Source of the DNA: JBNKWA01 sp050299555
GTDB lineage: Bacteria > Pseudomonadota > Alphaproteobacteria > Rhodobacterales > Rhodobacteraceae
Assembly: GCA_050299555.1 (NCBI GenBank)
Contig: JBNKWA010000027.1
Span: 1 to 16,562 of the forward strand
Length of the DNA stretch: 16,562 bases
Reading direction: 5' to 3'
A program made the translations under genes and the position numbers. Below the pieces are notes generated by a model. It did no database searches, was not told where the DNA came from, and was given only the letters and a program-made list of their open reading frames with translations. Each line of letters begins with the position of its first letter. Positions within the stretch are counted from its first letter, which is position 1. This document shows positions 1-9,648 of this stretch, one piece after another.

Positions 1-415
1 GGAGAAGCACCAGAGCACCATCCTTGGCGGCATCGTCGAGCTGTTCCACCACGGTGACTGGGGCGTTGCGCTGATCGTCTTCGTCGCCAGCGTGATGATC
101 CCGATCGGCAAGTTCATCGCCATCGCCGCCCTGGCGGTCGGCGTTCGCCGCGGCAGCCGCCTTGCCAGCCACCACCGCCACATGCTCTACGAGGTGGTGG
201 AATTCATCGGCCGCTGGTCGATGGTCGACGTGTTCGTGGTGGCGGTTCTGTCGGCTTTGGTGCAACTCGACCTTGTCGCCACGATCAATCCCGGCCCGGC
301 GGCGGTTGCCTTCGCGTTGTCGGTGGCCTTCACGATGCTGAGTGCCCAGAGTTTTGATTCGCGGCTGATCTGGGATGTCGATGCCGCAGAGACGCCAGCG
401 ACGGAGGCGCGATGA
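1..415 (+). CDS. pqiA: PqiA-like integral membrane protein, C-terminal part (5' end outside window)
   Basis: Reading frame 2 is open from the left edge to a TGA at 413-415, giving about 137 C-terminal residues. The sequence matches the second half of the paraquat-inducible protein A family: an IVELFHHGDW-type segment, a hydrophobic stretch ending in a lysine (IPIGKF), the signature EFIGRWSMVDVFVVAVLSAL, then INPGPAAVAFALSVAFTML and a terminal SFDSRLIWD. At least three membrane segments are visible. PqiA is the inner-membrane partner of the MCE protein PqiB in trans-envelope lipid transport. The stop overlaps the next gene's start (ATGA at 412-415), so translation is probably coupled. The start, N-terminal half and any zinc-ribbon cysteines lie outside the window. 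Confidence 0.93.
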   Translation, partial: EKHQSTILGGIVELFHHGDWGVALIVFVASVMIPIGKFIAIAALAVGVRRGSRLASHHRHMLYEVVEFIGRWSMVDVFVVAVLSALVQLDLVATINPGPAAVAFALSVAFTMLSAQSFDSRLIWDVDAAETPATEAR

Positions 416-2781
416 CCGAAGCTCCGGGCCCAGCCGAGATGGAGATCCGGCCGCCGCGCCGGCCGTTTCTGGCCGGCCTGTCGGTGGTCTGGCTGGTGCC
501 GGTTCTGGCGCTGGCGGTGTCTCTGGCGGTCGCCTGGAAGGCCTATTCGGACCGCGGCGCGCTGATCGAGATCCGGTTCGCCAATGCCTCGGGCGTCACC
601 GCCGGGCAGACCGTGCTGCGCTATCGCGACGTTGAGGTGGGCCAGGTCGAGGACGTATCGTTCACCGCCGATCTGTCGCAGGTTTTGGTCTCGGTGCGGA
701 TCGACAAGGAGCTTCTGCCCTATCTCGACGACACGGCGCAGTTCTGGGTCATCAGGCCGGAGGTCTCTACCCGTGGCATCACCGGGCTGTCGACGGTACT
801 GTCGGGGGTCTACATCGAGGGCAACTGGGATCTGGAGCCCGGAGAGCCGCGCCGCAGCTTCGACGGGCTCGACCAGGCGCCGCTGGCCACCGCCGGCGAG
901 GCGGGGACGCGGATCGAGCTGCGGGCGCGCTCGGGCGGGCTTTTCACCCCCGGCACGCCGCTTTTGTACCGCGGCATCGAGGTTGGCCACATCGAGGCGC
1001 CGCACCTGTCCGAGCAGGGTGATTTCGTCATCATGGATGCCTTTGTCGAGGCCCCCTATGATCGCCGGCTGACCACCGCCTCGCGGTTCTGGGACATCTC
1101 GGGCTTCAACGTGACGCTCAGCACCGGTGGCATCGAGCTGGACGTCTCGTCGCTGGCGGCGCTGGTTCAGGGCGGCATCGCCTTCGACACCGTCTTTTCC
1201 GGCGGCGCCCCGGTCGAGGACGGCCAGCGGTTCGACATCTTCGACAGCGAGGACGCGGCGCGCGAGTCGATCTTCAGCACCGGCCTTGCCACCGAGGTGA
1301 AGCTGTCGCTGGAGTTCTTCGGCTCGGTCAGCGGGCTGACGGCCGGCGCGCCGGTCAAGTACCGGGGCGTGAAGGTTGGCGAGGTCTCGACGCTTTCGGT
1401 CTATGTGGACGAGGCGGCGCCTGGCGGCCGCAGTGTGACGCTGCTCGCCAATATCGCCGTCGAGCCCGGCAAGCTGGGATTGCCGGAGACGGCGTCCGAG
1501 GCGGCGACGCTCGATTTCCTCGACGAGGCTGTCGCCGCCGGTCTGCGCGCGCGGGTCGCCACGGCCAGCCTGTTGACGGGGACGTTGCAGGTCGAGCTTG
1601 CCGAGCTTCCCGATGCGCCGCCGGCGGAGATCGACCGCGACGCAGAGCCATATCCGCGGTTTCCGACCGTCGAGGCGCAGCTGTCGGACTTCACTGCAAC
1701 GGCCGAGGGGGTGTTCGAGCGCATCAATGCCTTGCCGGTGGAGGAACTGATGCAGGCCGCCATCGACCTGATGCAGAGCCTTGAGCGCGTGGCATCGGAC
1801 GAGAACACGGTTGCGCTTCCGGGCGAGGCGCGGGCGCTGATCGGCGACGCCCGCGCGGTGGTCACGTCCGAGGATGCGGTAGCAATCCCGGGCGAGTTGC
1901 GGGCTGCGATTGCCGATCTGCGCGACATCGCCGCGTCCCTGCGCGAGGCCGATGTCGCCTCGACGCTGGCGGCGGCGGTGGCGGACCTCAGAACCCTTGC
2001 CGGCAATGCCGCCGCCGCGTCCGAGCGGCTGCCCTCGCTGGCGGCGCGGCTCGACGCGCTGACTGCCAAGGCCGAGGCGCTGGAGCTGGAAGAGCTGATC
2101 GCGACGGCGACCCAGCTGATGCAGACCGGCGATGCGTTGCTGGGCAGCGACGAGGCCGCCGGCGTCCCGCCGAAGCTGGCGGCGGCGCTGGACGAGCTGA
2201 GGGGCACCCTGGCGGCGGTGCGCGAGAGCGGCACCATCGACAATGCCAACGCGGCGCTGGCCTCGGCGCGGGCGGCGGCGGACCAGATCAGCGCCTCGGC
2301 GACGGGCGTGCCGGCGCTGGTGGAGCGGCTGGACGCGCTGGCCGCCAAGGCCGAGGCGCTGCCGCTCGATGCGCTGGTGGCCGAGACCACCGACTTCGTG
2401 ACCAGCGCCGAGGCCCTGATCGGCACCGAAGAGGCGCGCGCGGTCCCGCCGGCGCTGTCAGCGGCGCTGGACGAGCTGAAGGTGTTTCTGGCGGAGGTGC
2501 GCGAGGGCGGGGCGCTGGACAACGCCAACGGTGCGCTGGCCTCGGCCGAGGCAGCGGCCGACGAGGTGGCCAGGGCGGCTTCCGAGCTGCCGGCGCTGGT
2601 GGACCGGTTGCAACAGCTGGCCGCCAATGCCGATGCGGTGGTCGGTGCGTATGGCGAACGCTCGCGCTTCAACAACGAGACGCTCGAGGCACTGCGCGAG
2701 GTCCGGCGCGCCGCCGAAGCGGTCGCGTCGCTCAGCCGGACGCTGGAGCGCAAGCCCAACTCGATCCTGATAGGCCGGTGA
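412..2781 (+). CDS. pqiB: PqiB-like MCE-domain intermembrane transport protein with an elongated repeat-containing C-terminus
   Basis: The protein has 789 residues and begins at the ATG overlapping the pqiA stop. An N-terminal membrane anchor lies at about 19-43 (FLAGLSVVWLVPVLALAVSL). Three MCE domains follow, at about 50-140, 165-258 and 295-400, each with the typical G-[LV]-x-x-G-x-x-V-x-Y-R-x-[IV]-x-V-G core. From about 420 to 770 the chain is Ala/Leu/Glu-rich and almost certainly helical. Known PqiB forms stacked MCE rings topped by a helical tube that spans the periplasm. E. coli PqiB is about 546 residues, so this protein is clearly longer. The extra length is mostly two adjacent 93-residue repeats (546-638 and 639-731), preceded by a degenerate 109-residue unit from 437. 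It lies in an operon with pqiA and pqiC. The family call is firm; the substrate (presumably phospholipid) is inferred. Confidence 0.93.
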   Translation: MTEAPGPAEMEIRPPRRPFLAGLSVVWLVPVLALAVSLAVAWKAYSDRGALIEIRFANASGVTAGQTVLRYRDVEVGQVEDVSFTADLSQVLVSVRIDKELLPYLDDTAQFWVIRPEVSTRGITGLSTVLSGVYIEGNWDLEPGEPRRSFDGLDQAPLATAGEAGTRIELRARSGGLFTPGTPLLYRGIEVGHIEAPHLSEQGDFVIMDAFVEAPYDRRLTTASRFWDISGFNVTLSTGGIELDVSSLAALVQGGIAFDTVFSGGAPVEDGQRFDIFDSEDAARESIFSTGLATEVKLSLEFFGSVSGLTAGAPVKYRGVKVGEVSTLSVYVDEAAPGGRSVTLLANIAVEPGKLGLPETASEAATLDFLDEAVAAGLRARVATASLLTGTLQVELAELPDAPPAEIDRDAEPYPRFPTVEAQLSDFTATAEGVFERINALPVEELMQAAIDLMQSLERVASDENTVALPGEARALIGDARAVVTSEDAVAIPGELRAAIADLRDIAASLREADVASTLAAAVADLRTLAGNAAAASERLPSLAARLDALTAKAEALELEELIATATQLMQTGDALLGSDEAAGVPPKLAAALDELRGTLAAVRESGTIDNANAALASARAAADQISASATGVPALVERLDALAAKAEALPLDALVAETTDFVTSAEALIGTEEARAVPPALSAALDELKVFLAEVREGGALDNANGALASAEAAADEVARAASELPALVDRLQQLAANADAVVGAYGERSRFNNETLEALREVRRAAEAVASLSRTLERKPNSILIGR
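2047..2604 (+). repeat. Two tandem 279-bp in-frame repeats inside pqiB
   Basis: Both units start with RLDAL.AKAEAL and end with PALV[ED]. Each is exactly 93 codons (2047-2325 and 2326-2604). Hand alignment gives about 54 identical residues of 93 and no gaps. A third start (RLQQLAANADAV) follows at 2605 but degenerates quickly. An older, more divergent unit of 109 residues precedes them from 1720. The pattern suggests stepwise duplication that lengthened the helical part of PqiB. Confidence 0.85.
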
Positions 2782-2783
2782 CC

Positions 2784-3344
2784 ATGAGAAAAAGCCTTGC
2801 CATCCTGCCGGTTCTGGCGCTGATCGCCGGCTGCTCCAGCGATGCCGACACCGCCCGCTACCTGATCGAGCCGGCGGCTGCACCCCAGGCGAAGGTCAGG
2901 ACGGCCGTCGCCTCGGTGGAGCTGCGCGAAGTCTCGCTGCCGCTTTATGCCGAAGGTGCCGAGGTTGCCTATCAGGCCGCTGACGGCACGGTGCGCAACA
3001 GCGGCGATCACCTCTGGGCCGACGAACCGGCGCGCACCGTCACCATGACGCTTGCCGACAGCATCGCCGATCTGACCGGCGCGGTGGTGGCGGCCGAGCC
3101 ATGGCCGTTCCCAGAGGACCCCGATGTGCGGGTCGAGGTTCGGGTTGCCGAGATGCTGGCCCGCAGCGACGGCAGTTTCCGTCTTGCCGGCCAGTTCTTC
3201 GTCGCGCCGCTGGCGGCCGGCCGGCAGGCCGCGCAGCGTTTCGACATTGCCGTGCCGCTCGAGGCGGCCGGCTATCAGGGCATCGCCGCCGCGAACGCCG
3301 AAGCGCTGCGGCGGCTGGCCGAGGCGGTGGCCGGACGGTTGTGA
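2784..3344 (+). CDS. pqiC: PqiC-like outer-membrane lipoprotein (ABC-type transport auxiliary lipoprotein family)
   Basis: About 186 residues. The N-terminus has basic residues, a hydrophobic segment and a lipobox (LIAGC), with the acylated cysteine at residue 17 of the ATG form, so the mature protein should be a lipoprotein. The body fits the PqiC/DUF330 family: YLIEP after the lipobox, ELREVSLPLY, LWADEPARTVTMTLAD, then a C-terminal segment ending EALRRLAEAVAGRL. PqiC anchors the PqiB tube at the outer membrane. I chose the ATG at 2784 because TAGG (2771-2774) sits 9 nt upstream. A GTG at 2778, overlapping the pqiB stop, would add only two residues. Last gene of the pqi operon. Confidence 0.9.
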   Translation: MRKSLAILPVLALIAGCSSDADTARYLIEPAAAPQAKVRTAVASVELREVSLPLYAEGAEVAYQAADGTVRNSGDHLWADEPARTVTMTLADSIADLTGAVVAAEPWPFPEDPDVRVEVRVAEMLARSDGSFRLAGQFFVAPLAAGRQAAQRFDIAVPLEAAGYQGIAAANAEALRRLAEAVAGRL

Positions 3345-3463
3345 CCCGGCGCCGCTTCGGTGGCGCGGATGCGCCCGACCTCCACACCACGACCCGGCCG
3401 CACTATCCCGAATGTTGTGGATGCTCTCGGTCGGGCAGGGCCCACGAAAGGGTCCCGGAGGGT

Positions 3464-3481
3464 GCGTCCCCATGGTGACGC
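3464..3481. repeat. 18-bp imperfect palindrome, copy 1
   Basis: GCGTCCCCATGGTGACGC, with arms 3464-3471 and 3474-3481 and one mismatched pair. It matches copy 2 at 3638-3655 at 16 of 18 positions. It covers the ATG of the small ORF at 3472. Confidence 0.7.
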
Positions 3482-3570
3482 CTTGCAAGCACCTGATCTG
3501 GCAGACGTTTTCGTGGGGACGGTCCGGGGACGCCGATTTCATCCGGGCCTTGCAGCGGATCGTGGCCTGA
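3472..3570 (+). CDS. Possible 32-residue small protein, unknown function
   Basis: The ATG at 3472 is preceded by GGAGGG (3457-3462) with 9 nt between, one of the better Shine-Dalgarno matches in this window. The frame encodes 32 residues, starting MVTPCKHLIWQTF and ending ADFIRALQRIVA, then TGA. G/C at third codon positions is about 28 of 32, against about half at first and second positions, which is the pattern expected of real coding in a GC-rich genome. I recognise no family. It could equally be the remnant of a longer gene or chance within a repeat element. No homology search was possible. Confidence 0.25.
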   Translation: MVTPCKHLIWQTFSWGRSGDADFIRALQRIVA

Positions 3571-3637
3571 AGTCCTCGCCAGGGACCGCATCGCGAGGGG
3601 GAGCGCCCCGGTGCGCGATCCGAAAAGAGAAATGCTC

Positions 3638-3655
3638 GCGTCCCCACGGGGACGC
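3638..3655. repeat. 18-bp perfect palindrome, copy 2
   Basis: GCGTCCCCACGGGGACGC, with 8-bp perfect arms (3638-3645 and 3648-3655) and a 2-bp centre. It has the same architecture as copy 1, 174 bp away. Either a protein-binding operator or the end of a repeat element would fit. Confidence 0.75.
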
Positions 3656-3736
3656 ATGGTCAAGCATATGAAATTAAAGGACAAAAGTGTTAACAGCGGT
3701 GGGGACGCGCCGCGGGGACGGCAAATCCAGTGTCTT

Positions 3737-3878
3737 CCGGGCTCGCCCGGGGCCCTGCCGTGGCCCCGTACCTGATGCCGCGCCGGCGCACTTCCGGCGA
3801 CAAGGTGGGCGCTCCGGGCGGCCTTACGCCGCCGGTCTTGCCATCCGGCGGCCCATCGGTGATCATTCGGGCTCCGAA
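3737..3878. repeat. Array of six consecutive hairpins with overlapping, mutually exclusive stems
   Basis: Perfect stems by eye: (1) 3737-3741/3746-3750; (2) 3748-3754/3762-3768, sharing bases with stem 1; (3) 3781-3786/3794-3799; (4) 3817-3822/3828-3833; (5) 3828-3835/3845-3852, using the same 3828-3833 strand as stem 4; (6) 3866-3870/3874-3878. Stems 2 and 3 have 7-nt loops. Alternative pairing of shared strands resembles an attenuator, but palindromic extragenic repeats look the same. There is no U-tract after any stem on the + strand. Confidence 0.6.
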
Positions 3879-3957
3879 GAAATCCCCTCCAACGGTCGCG
3901 CGACGCAGGGCCACGCCCCTGCGGACCCGTCGCGGCGAGAATCGAACGGGTTCCAGA

Positions 3958-4887
3958 ATGAATGACAGAAGCGAAGTTGCGTCGCGCATCCGGATGCATG
4001 CCAGCGGGCCGGAATGCTCCAGCGTCATCTGGGGCTCCATGCGCTGCGAAAGCCAGTTCGCGACGCCGGGGGACCTGGCCGAGCACCTGCGCTGGCTGCT
4101 CGACCGGGACATCACCACGCTCGACACCGCCAATGTCTATGGCGAGCCGGATCCCTACACGGTCGAGGCGTTTCTCGGCGAGGCGGTGGCGGAGGTGGGC
4201 CGCGACAGGTTCGAGATCGTCACCAAGTGCGGCATCCAGCGGGTGTCGCGGCACCGGGAGGTGAACCGGGTCCGGCATTTCGATTTCAGCGCCGCCGAGA
4301 TCAGGCGGTCCACCGAGCGGTCGCTGCGAAAGCTGAGGATCGAGGTGATCGACCTCTTGCTGCTGCACCGGCCGGATTTCCTGATGGACCCCGACGAGAC
4401 CGCGGCCGAGCTGGATGCGCTGGTGGCCGAGGGCAAGGTCCGGCATGTGGGCGTGTCGAACTTCTCGCCGTCGCAGGTCGCGCTTCTCGCCTCGCGGCTG
4501 AAGGCGCCGATCGTCACCAACCAGGTGGAGTTCTCGCCGCTGCATCTGAGACCACTCGGCGACGGCACCTTCGATGCCGCCATCGCCGCGGGGTACCGGC
4601 CGATGATCTGGTCGCCGGTGGGCGGCGGGCGGCTGCTGGCCAGTGATGAGGCGCCGGTGGTGGAGCTCAGGGCGAAGCTGGCCGCGGTGGCCGAGGCCTA
4701 TGGGCTGGACGGGCCGGCGGACGCCGCCTTTGCCTTTGTGGTGCGGCATCCGGCGAGGGGCATTCCGCTGGTGGGCTCGGGCAGGCGCGAGCGGGTGGCG
4801 GGTGCGCTGAAGGCGGCCAACACGGTGCTGGACCGGCAGGACTGGTATGACATCATGTCGGTGACGATGCCGTCGCTGGCGTTCTGA
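3958..4887 (+). CDS. Aldo/keto reductase, YdhF-like
   Basis: 309 residues, a normal length for a single-domain TIM-barrel NAD(P)H-dependent oxidoreductase. The catalytic tetrad can be placed: Asp56 and Tyr61 in LDTANVYG, Lys90 in IVTKCG and His137 in LLHRPD. GKVRHVGVSNFS (159-170) and the C-terminal GIPLVGSGRRERV (278-290), which binds the cofactor phosphate in this family, are also present. The N-terminal SGPECSSVIWGSMRC resembles E. coli YdhF, which supports the ATG at 3958. The same frame is open upstream to 3730, but that part reads like low-complexity intergenic translation. The Shine-Dalgarno match is weak. Substrate unknown. The next gene downstream is a broken HxlR regulator; such regulators often control neighbouring oxidoreductases. 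Confidence 0.88.
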   Translation: MNDRSEVASRIRMHASGPECSSVIWGSMRCESQFATPGDLAEHLRWLLDRDITTLDTANVYGEPDPYTVEAFLGEAVAEVGRDRFEIVTKCGIQRVSRHREVNRVRHFDFSAAEIRRSTERSLRKLRIEVIDLLLLHRPDFLMDPDETAAELDALVAEGKVRHVGVSNFSPSQVALLASRLKAPIVTNQVEFSPLHLRPLGDGTFDAAIAAGYRPMIWSPVGGGRLLASDEAPVVELRAKLAAVAEAYGLDGPADAAFAFVVRHPARGIPLVGSGRRERVAGALKAANTVLDRQDWYDIMSVTMPSLAF

Positions 4888-4993
4888 CCAGGACCGGGCG
4901 GCGGCCCGGATTCCGGCAGGCTTTCGGTGGCCAACCTCACCCGCGCCGATGGCGAGGACCGCGACGCTTCGCAAGGCAAGAGGTTGCCAGAAG

Positions 4994-5333
4994 GTGAGTG
5001 GCGGCGAGATCGAAAGGAAGCTCTTCGACTGCCCGGCGCTCGTCGCGATCAGGTGATCTCGGGCAAGTGGAAGACGCGCATCCTGTGGCTGCTTCGCGAA
5101 CGGCCGGTGCATTTCGGCGAACTGAGAAAGACCCTGCGCGGCGTATCGGCCAAGGTTCCGGACGAACAGCTGCAGCAACTGGAGGTGGACGGGCTGATCA
5201 CCCGCCGCGAGGCGTTCCAGGGTGGGGTCAGGTTCAGACTACTGTGCGTATTCCCGATCATGGCCGCAGCCTGATCCCGGTGCTGGACGGGCTGGGCCGG
5301 TGGGGAAGCGCCCATGCCGGGAAGGCGGGCTGA
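4994..5333 (+). pseudogene. HxlR-family transcriptional regulator, broken by two frameshifts
   Basis: Pieces of one HxlR winged-helix protein lie in three frames. From a GTG at 4994 (AAGAGG 9 nt upstream), frame 2 encodes SGGEIERKLFDCPALVAIR, including the conserved HxlR cysteine, and hits TGA at 5054. Frame 1 continues from about 5053 with VISGKWKTRILWLL, HFGELRKTL, KVPDEQLQQLEVDGLI and GGVRFRL. The C-terminal DHGRSLIPVLDGLGRWG then runs in frame 3 from 5256 to the TGA at 5331-5333. The first break is explained by loss of one base near 5051-5053. The second looks like about 11 extra bases between 5242 and 5255. The order of motifs is otherwise complete. Sequencing error is possible but would have to occur twice. 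Confidence 0.82.
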
Positions 5334-5335
5334 GG

Positions 5336-5623
5336 TCAGGCCTCGGTCTCGACGATCACCACGCTGCGGGTGCTGCCCTTGAGCGCGTCGGGCAGCGCCG
5401 CCTGGTATTCGGGTGAGTCGTAGCAGGCTTCGGCCGCCTCCATGGTGGGGAAGCGGGCGACGACATTACGCGGAAATTCCTGTCCCTCGCACTGCCGGAA
5501 GCGGCCGCCGCGGGCGATGAAGACGCCGCCATGGCGCGGGATGCATTCCGAGGCGACCTTGATGTAGCGGCCATAGGCCTCGGCGTCGGTGACGTCGACA
5601 TGGGCGATCCAGAGTGCCGGCAT
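5336..5623 (-). CDS. DUF1330 family protein
   Basis: 95 residues, the usual size of this small ferredoxin-fold (dimeric alpha/beta barrel) family. The opening ALWIAHVDVTDAEAYGRYIK, the central HGGVFIARGG, and VVARFPTMEAAEACYDSPEYQAA followed by RSVVIVE are the family's typical landmarks. The biochemical function of DUF1330 is not established. The start is supported by GGAGGA 8 nt upstream on the minus strand. It lies 33 bp downstream of alaS on the same strand, so cotranscription is likely. Its stop sits two bases from the end of the HxlR pseudogene on the other strand. Confidence 0.88.
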   Translation of the reverse strand: MPALWIAHVDVTDAEAYGRYIKVASECIPRHGGVFIARGGRFRQCEGQEFPRNVVARFPTMEAAEACYDSPEYQAALPDALKGSTRSVVIVETEA

Positions 5624-5656
5624 GGCGGGTATCCTCCCTCGGTCGTTGCTGTCTTT

Positions 5657-8320
<2,664 letters not shown>

Positions 8321-8506
8321 GGTCGGACCGATCGTGCAGGAAGTGCGAACCGGACGGGTGTTACATGAGGCGTCGTGAGCTGTCCATAAGTGGCACGGGG
8401 CCCGGCGAAAGGCGCGGCGCAGGCCGCACCTCGGGCGGTGCCGCGTGCAGGGTGGCGAGGCGGCGGCTATCCGGCGCGGCGCCGTTCCGACTGGGGGACG
8501 CGCGGC

Positions 8507-9595
8507 TCAGCCCGCCGCGCGCAAGGGCCGGTTCTTGTCGCCCAGATGCCGGTCCTTTTCGGCATACATGGCCTGGTCGGCGAGGCGCAGAAGGTCCTGG
8601 CAGCCGCGCTTGTCCTCGGGGGCGGCGATCACCCAGCCGGCGCTGATGGTGATCTTGCCCTCGGTGGCGCAGGTCAGCTCCACCTGCAGGCGGTCGTAGA
8701 TGTCCTGGGCGGCGGCCTCCTCGAAGCCGGCCAGAAGAAGGCAGAACTCGTCGCCGCCGTAGCGAAAGACGATGTCGCTGCGCTCGCACAGCCGCTGCAG
8801 GATGCTGCCGGTCTTGCGCAGCACGTCGTCGCCAACGGAATGGCCCTCGGTGTCGTTGACCGCCTTGAATCGGTCGAGATCGGCGAAGAACACGCAGAAG
8901 GGCTGGCGCCGGGTGCGGGCCAGCAGCCGTTCCTTCTCGAAGGTCGCACTGAAGTGATTGCGGTTCTGCAGCCCGGTAAGCTGGTCGAGGCGGCTGAGCC
9001 GCTCGATATGCTCGGTGCGCTCGCGGACGATATCCTCCAGCGAGTGGGTGTAGCTCACCAGCTCCTCGTTGGTGGCCTCGAGCTGGCCGAGAAGGCCGTG
9101 CACATAGGTGTCGAAGGTGAGCTCCAGATCGAACAGCAGCAGCCGCTTCAGCGCCGTGGATGGGAACTCGGGGCTGTGCTCCTCGATGGTCTCGGTGAGC
9201 AGGCGCAGCAGCTGCATCAGCGCGGCGATGTAGTACTTCGGCGGGATGCCGATGCGCCCGTGGACCCGGCCCACGCGCAGGCGCCGGGCCGCATAATCCG
9301 CCCCGTAGTCACCGCCGAAGAGGTCGAGGACATAGTCGTGCATCGTCCGTTTGAGATGGTCGAGCGTGTCGCGGTCGCCGATCAGCGCCCGGATGGCCGG
9401 TACCTCGAGCTGACGGCGGTAGAAGTCCGCGATGACCTGGTCGATGACCAGCTCGACTGTGGGCCGCTGGCGGCCGAGCAACTGCTCGTGCTCGGGCGTG
9501 AGGCCCAGAAGCTGCTTGCGTTCGCGAAGGTCGGCGGACGTGATTGCCAGCTTTTCAGCCAGGCTCTGCTTCGGATCGTTGCGCGACAACCTCAC
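8507..9595 (-). CDS. Globin-coupled diguanylate cyclase (GGDEF)
   Basis: 362 residues. Residues 20-170 form a globin-coupled sensor domain: FY at 58-59 (Tyr59 a likely distal heme residue) and VGRVHGRIGIPPKYY at 108-122, where His112 is the expected heme-iron ligand. A helical linker (170-200) leads into a GGDEF domain with DQLTGLQNR (204-212), FADLDRFKAVND (237-248), GHSVGDDVLR (251-260) and an intact catalytic GGDEF at 280-284. It should make c-di-GMP from GTP under control of bound O2 or another gas. The usual inhibitory RxxD site is ERSD here (271-274), lacking the first Arg. The GTG at 9595 has AGGGG directly against it; a TTG at 9589, five bases beyond that AGGGG, is an equally good start. 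No transmembrane segment is visible, so it is probably cytosolic. Confidence 0.92.
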   Translation of the reverse strand: MRLSRNDPKQSLAEKLAITSADLRERKQLLGLTPEHEQLLGRQRPTVELVIDQVIADFYRRQLEVPAIRALIGDRDTLDHLKRTMHDYVLDLFGGDYGADYAARRLRVGRVHGRIGIPPKYYIAALMQLLRLLTETIEEHSPEFPSTALKRLLLFDLELTFDTYVHGLLGQLEATNEELVSYTHSLEDIVRERTEHIERLSRLDQLTGLQNRNHFSATFEKERLLARTRRQPFCVFFADLDRFKAVNDTEGHSVGDDVLRKTGSILQRLCERSDIVFRYGGDEFCLLLAGFEEAAAQDIYDRLQVELTCATEGKITISAGWVIAAPEDKRGCQDLLRLADQAMYAEKDRHLGDKNRPLRAAG

Positions 9596-9648
9596 CCCTC
9601 ATGAGTCAAATAGGACAACCCCAATGAGATCAGGTTTCGGCACAAGTA

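Larger units (their letters stand above)
3345..3957. other. Highly structured 613-bp intergenic region
   Basis: No recognisable protein family is present in any frame. The stretch holds seven GGGGACG heptamers between 3466 and 3720, counting both strands. It also has two related 18-bp palindromes, a stem at 3590-3619, a short AT-rich island at about 3659-3697 that contrasts with the surrounding GC-rich sequence, and a chain of six hairpins at 3737-3878. Such a mix suits a repetitive extragenic or miniature mobile element, or a complex 5' leader of the downstream aldo/keto reductase. I could not tell these apart. One small ORF (3472-3570) is listed separately. Confidence 0.6.

Noticed and set aside
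3935..3952. TTCGATT on the minus strand resembling a tRNA T-loop (possible tRNA end or attachment site)
   Set aside because: The five bases flanking the loop do not pair, and no acceptor stem, anticodon arm or D-arm can be drawn around it.
3360..3957. Degenerate insertion sequence
   Set aside because: Palindromes and possible inverted ends are present, but no transposase fragment and no flanking target duplication could be identified, so it is not called as a mobile element.
3690..4133. 147-codon minus-strand frame over the hairpin array and reductase 5' end
   Set aside because: The part over 3958-4133 is antisense to the conserved reductase and the rest is read from palindromic DNA; no domain is recognised.
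8330..8395. Promoter for alaS (TGGACA with TAACAC on the minus strand)
   Set aside because: The -10 match is only about 3 of 6 positions, too weak to list as a feature.
8421..8445. Hairpin GCACC-TCGGGC-GGTGC downstream of the diguanylate cyclase gene
   Set aside because: It is a short stem with no U-tract, and hairpins this size are common by chance in DNA this GC-rich.
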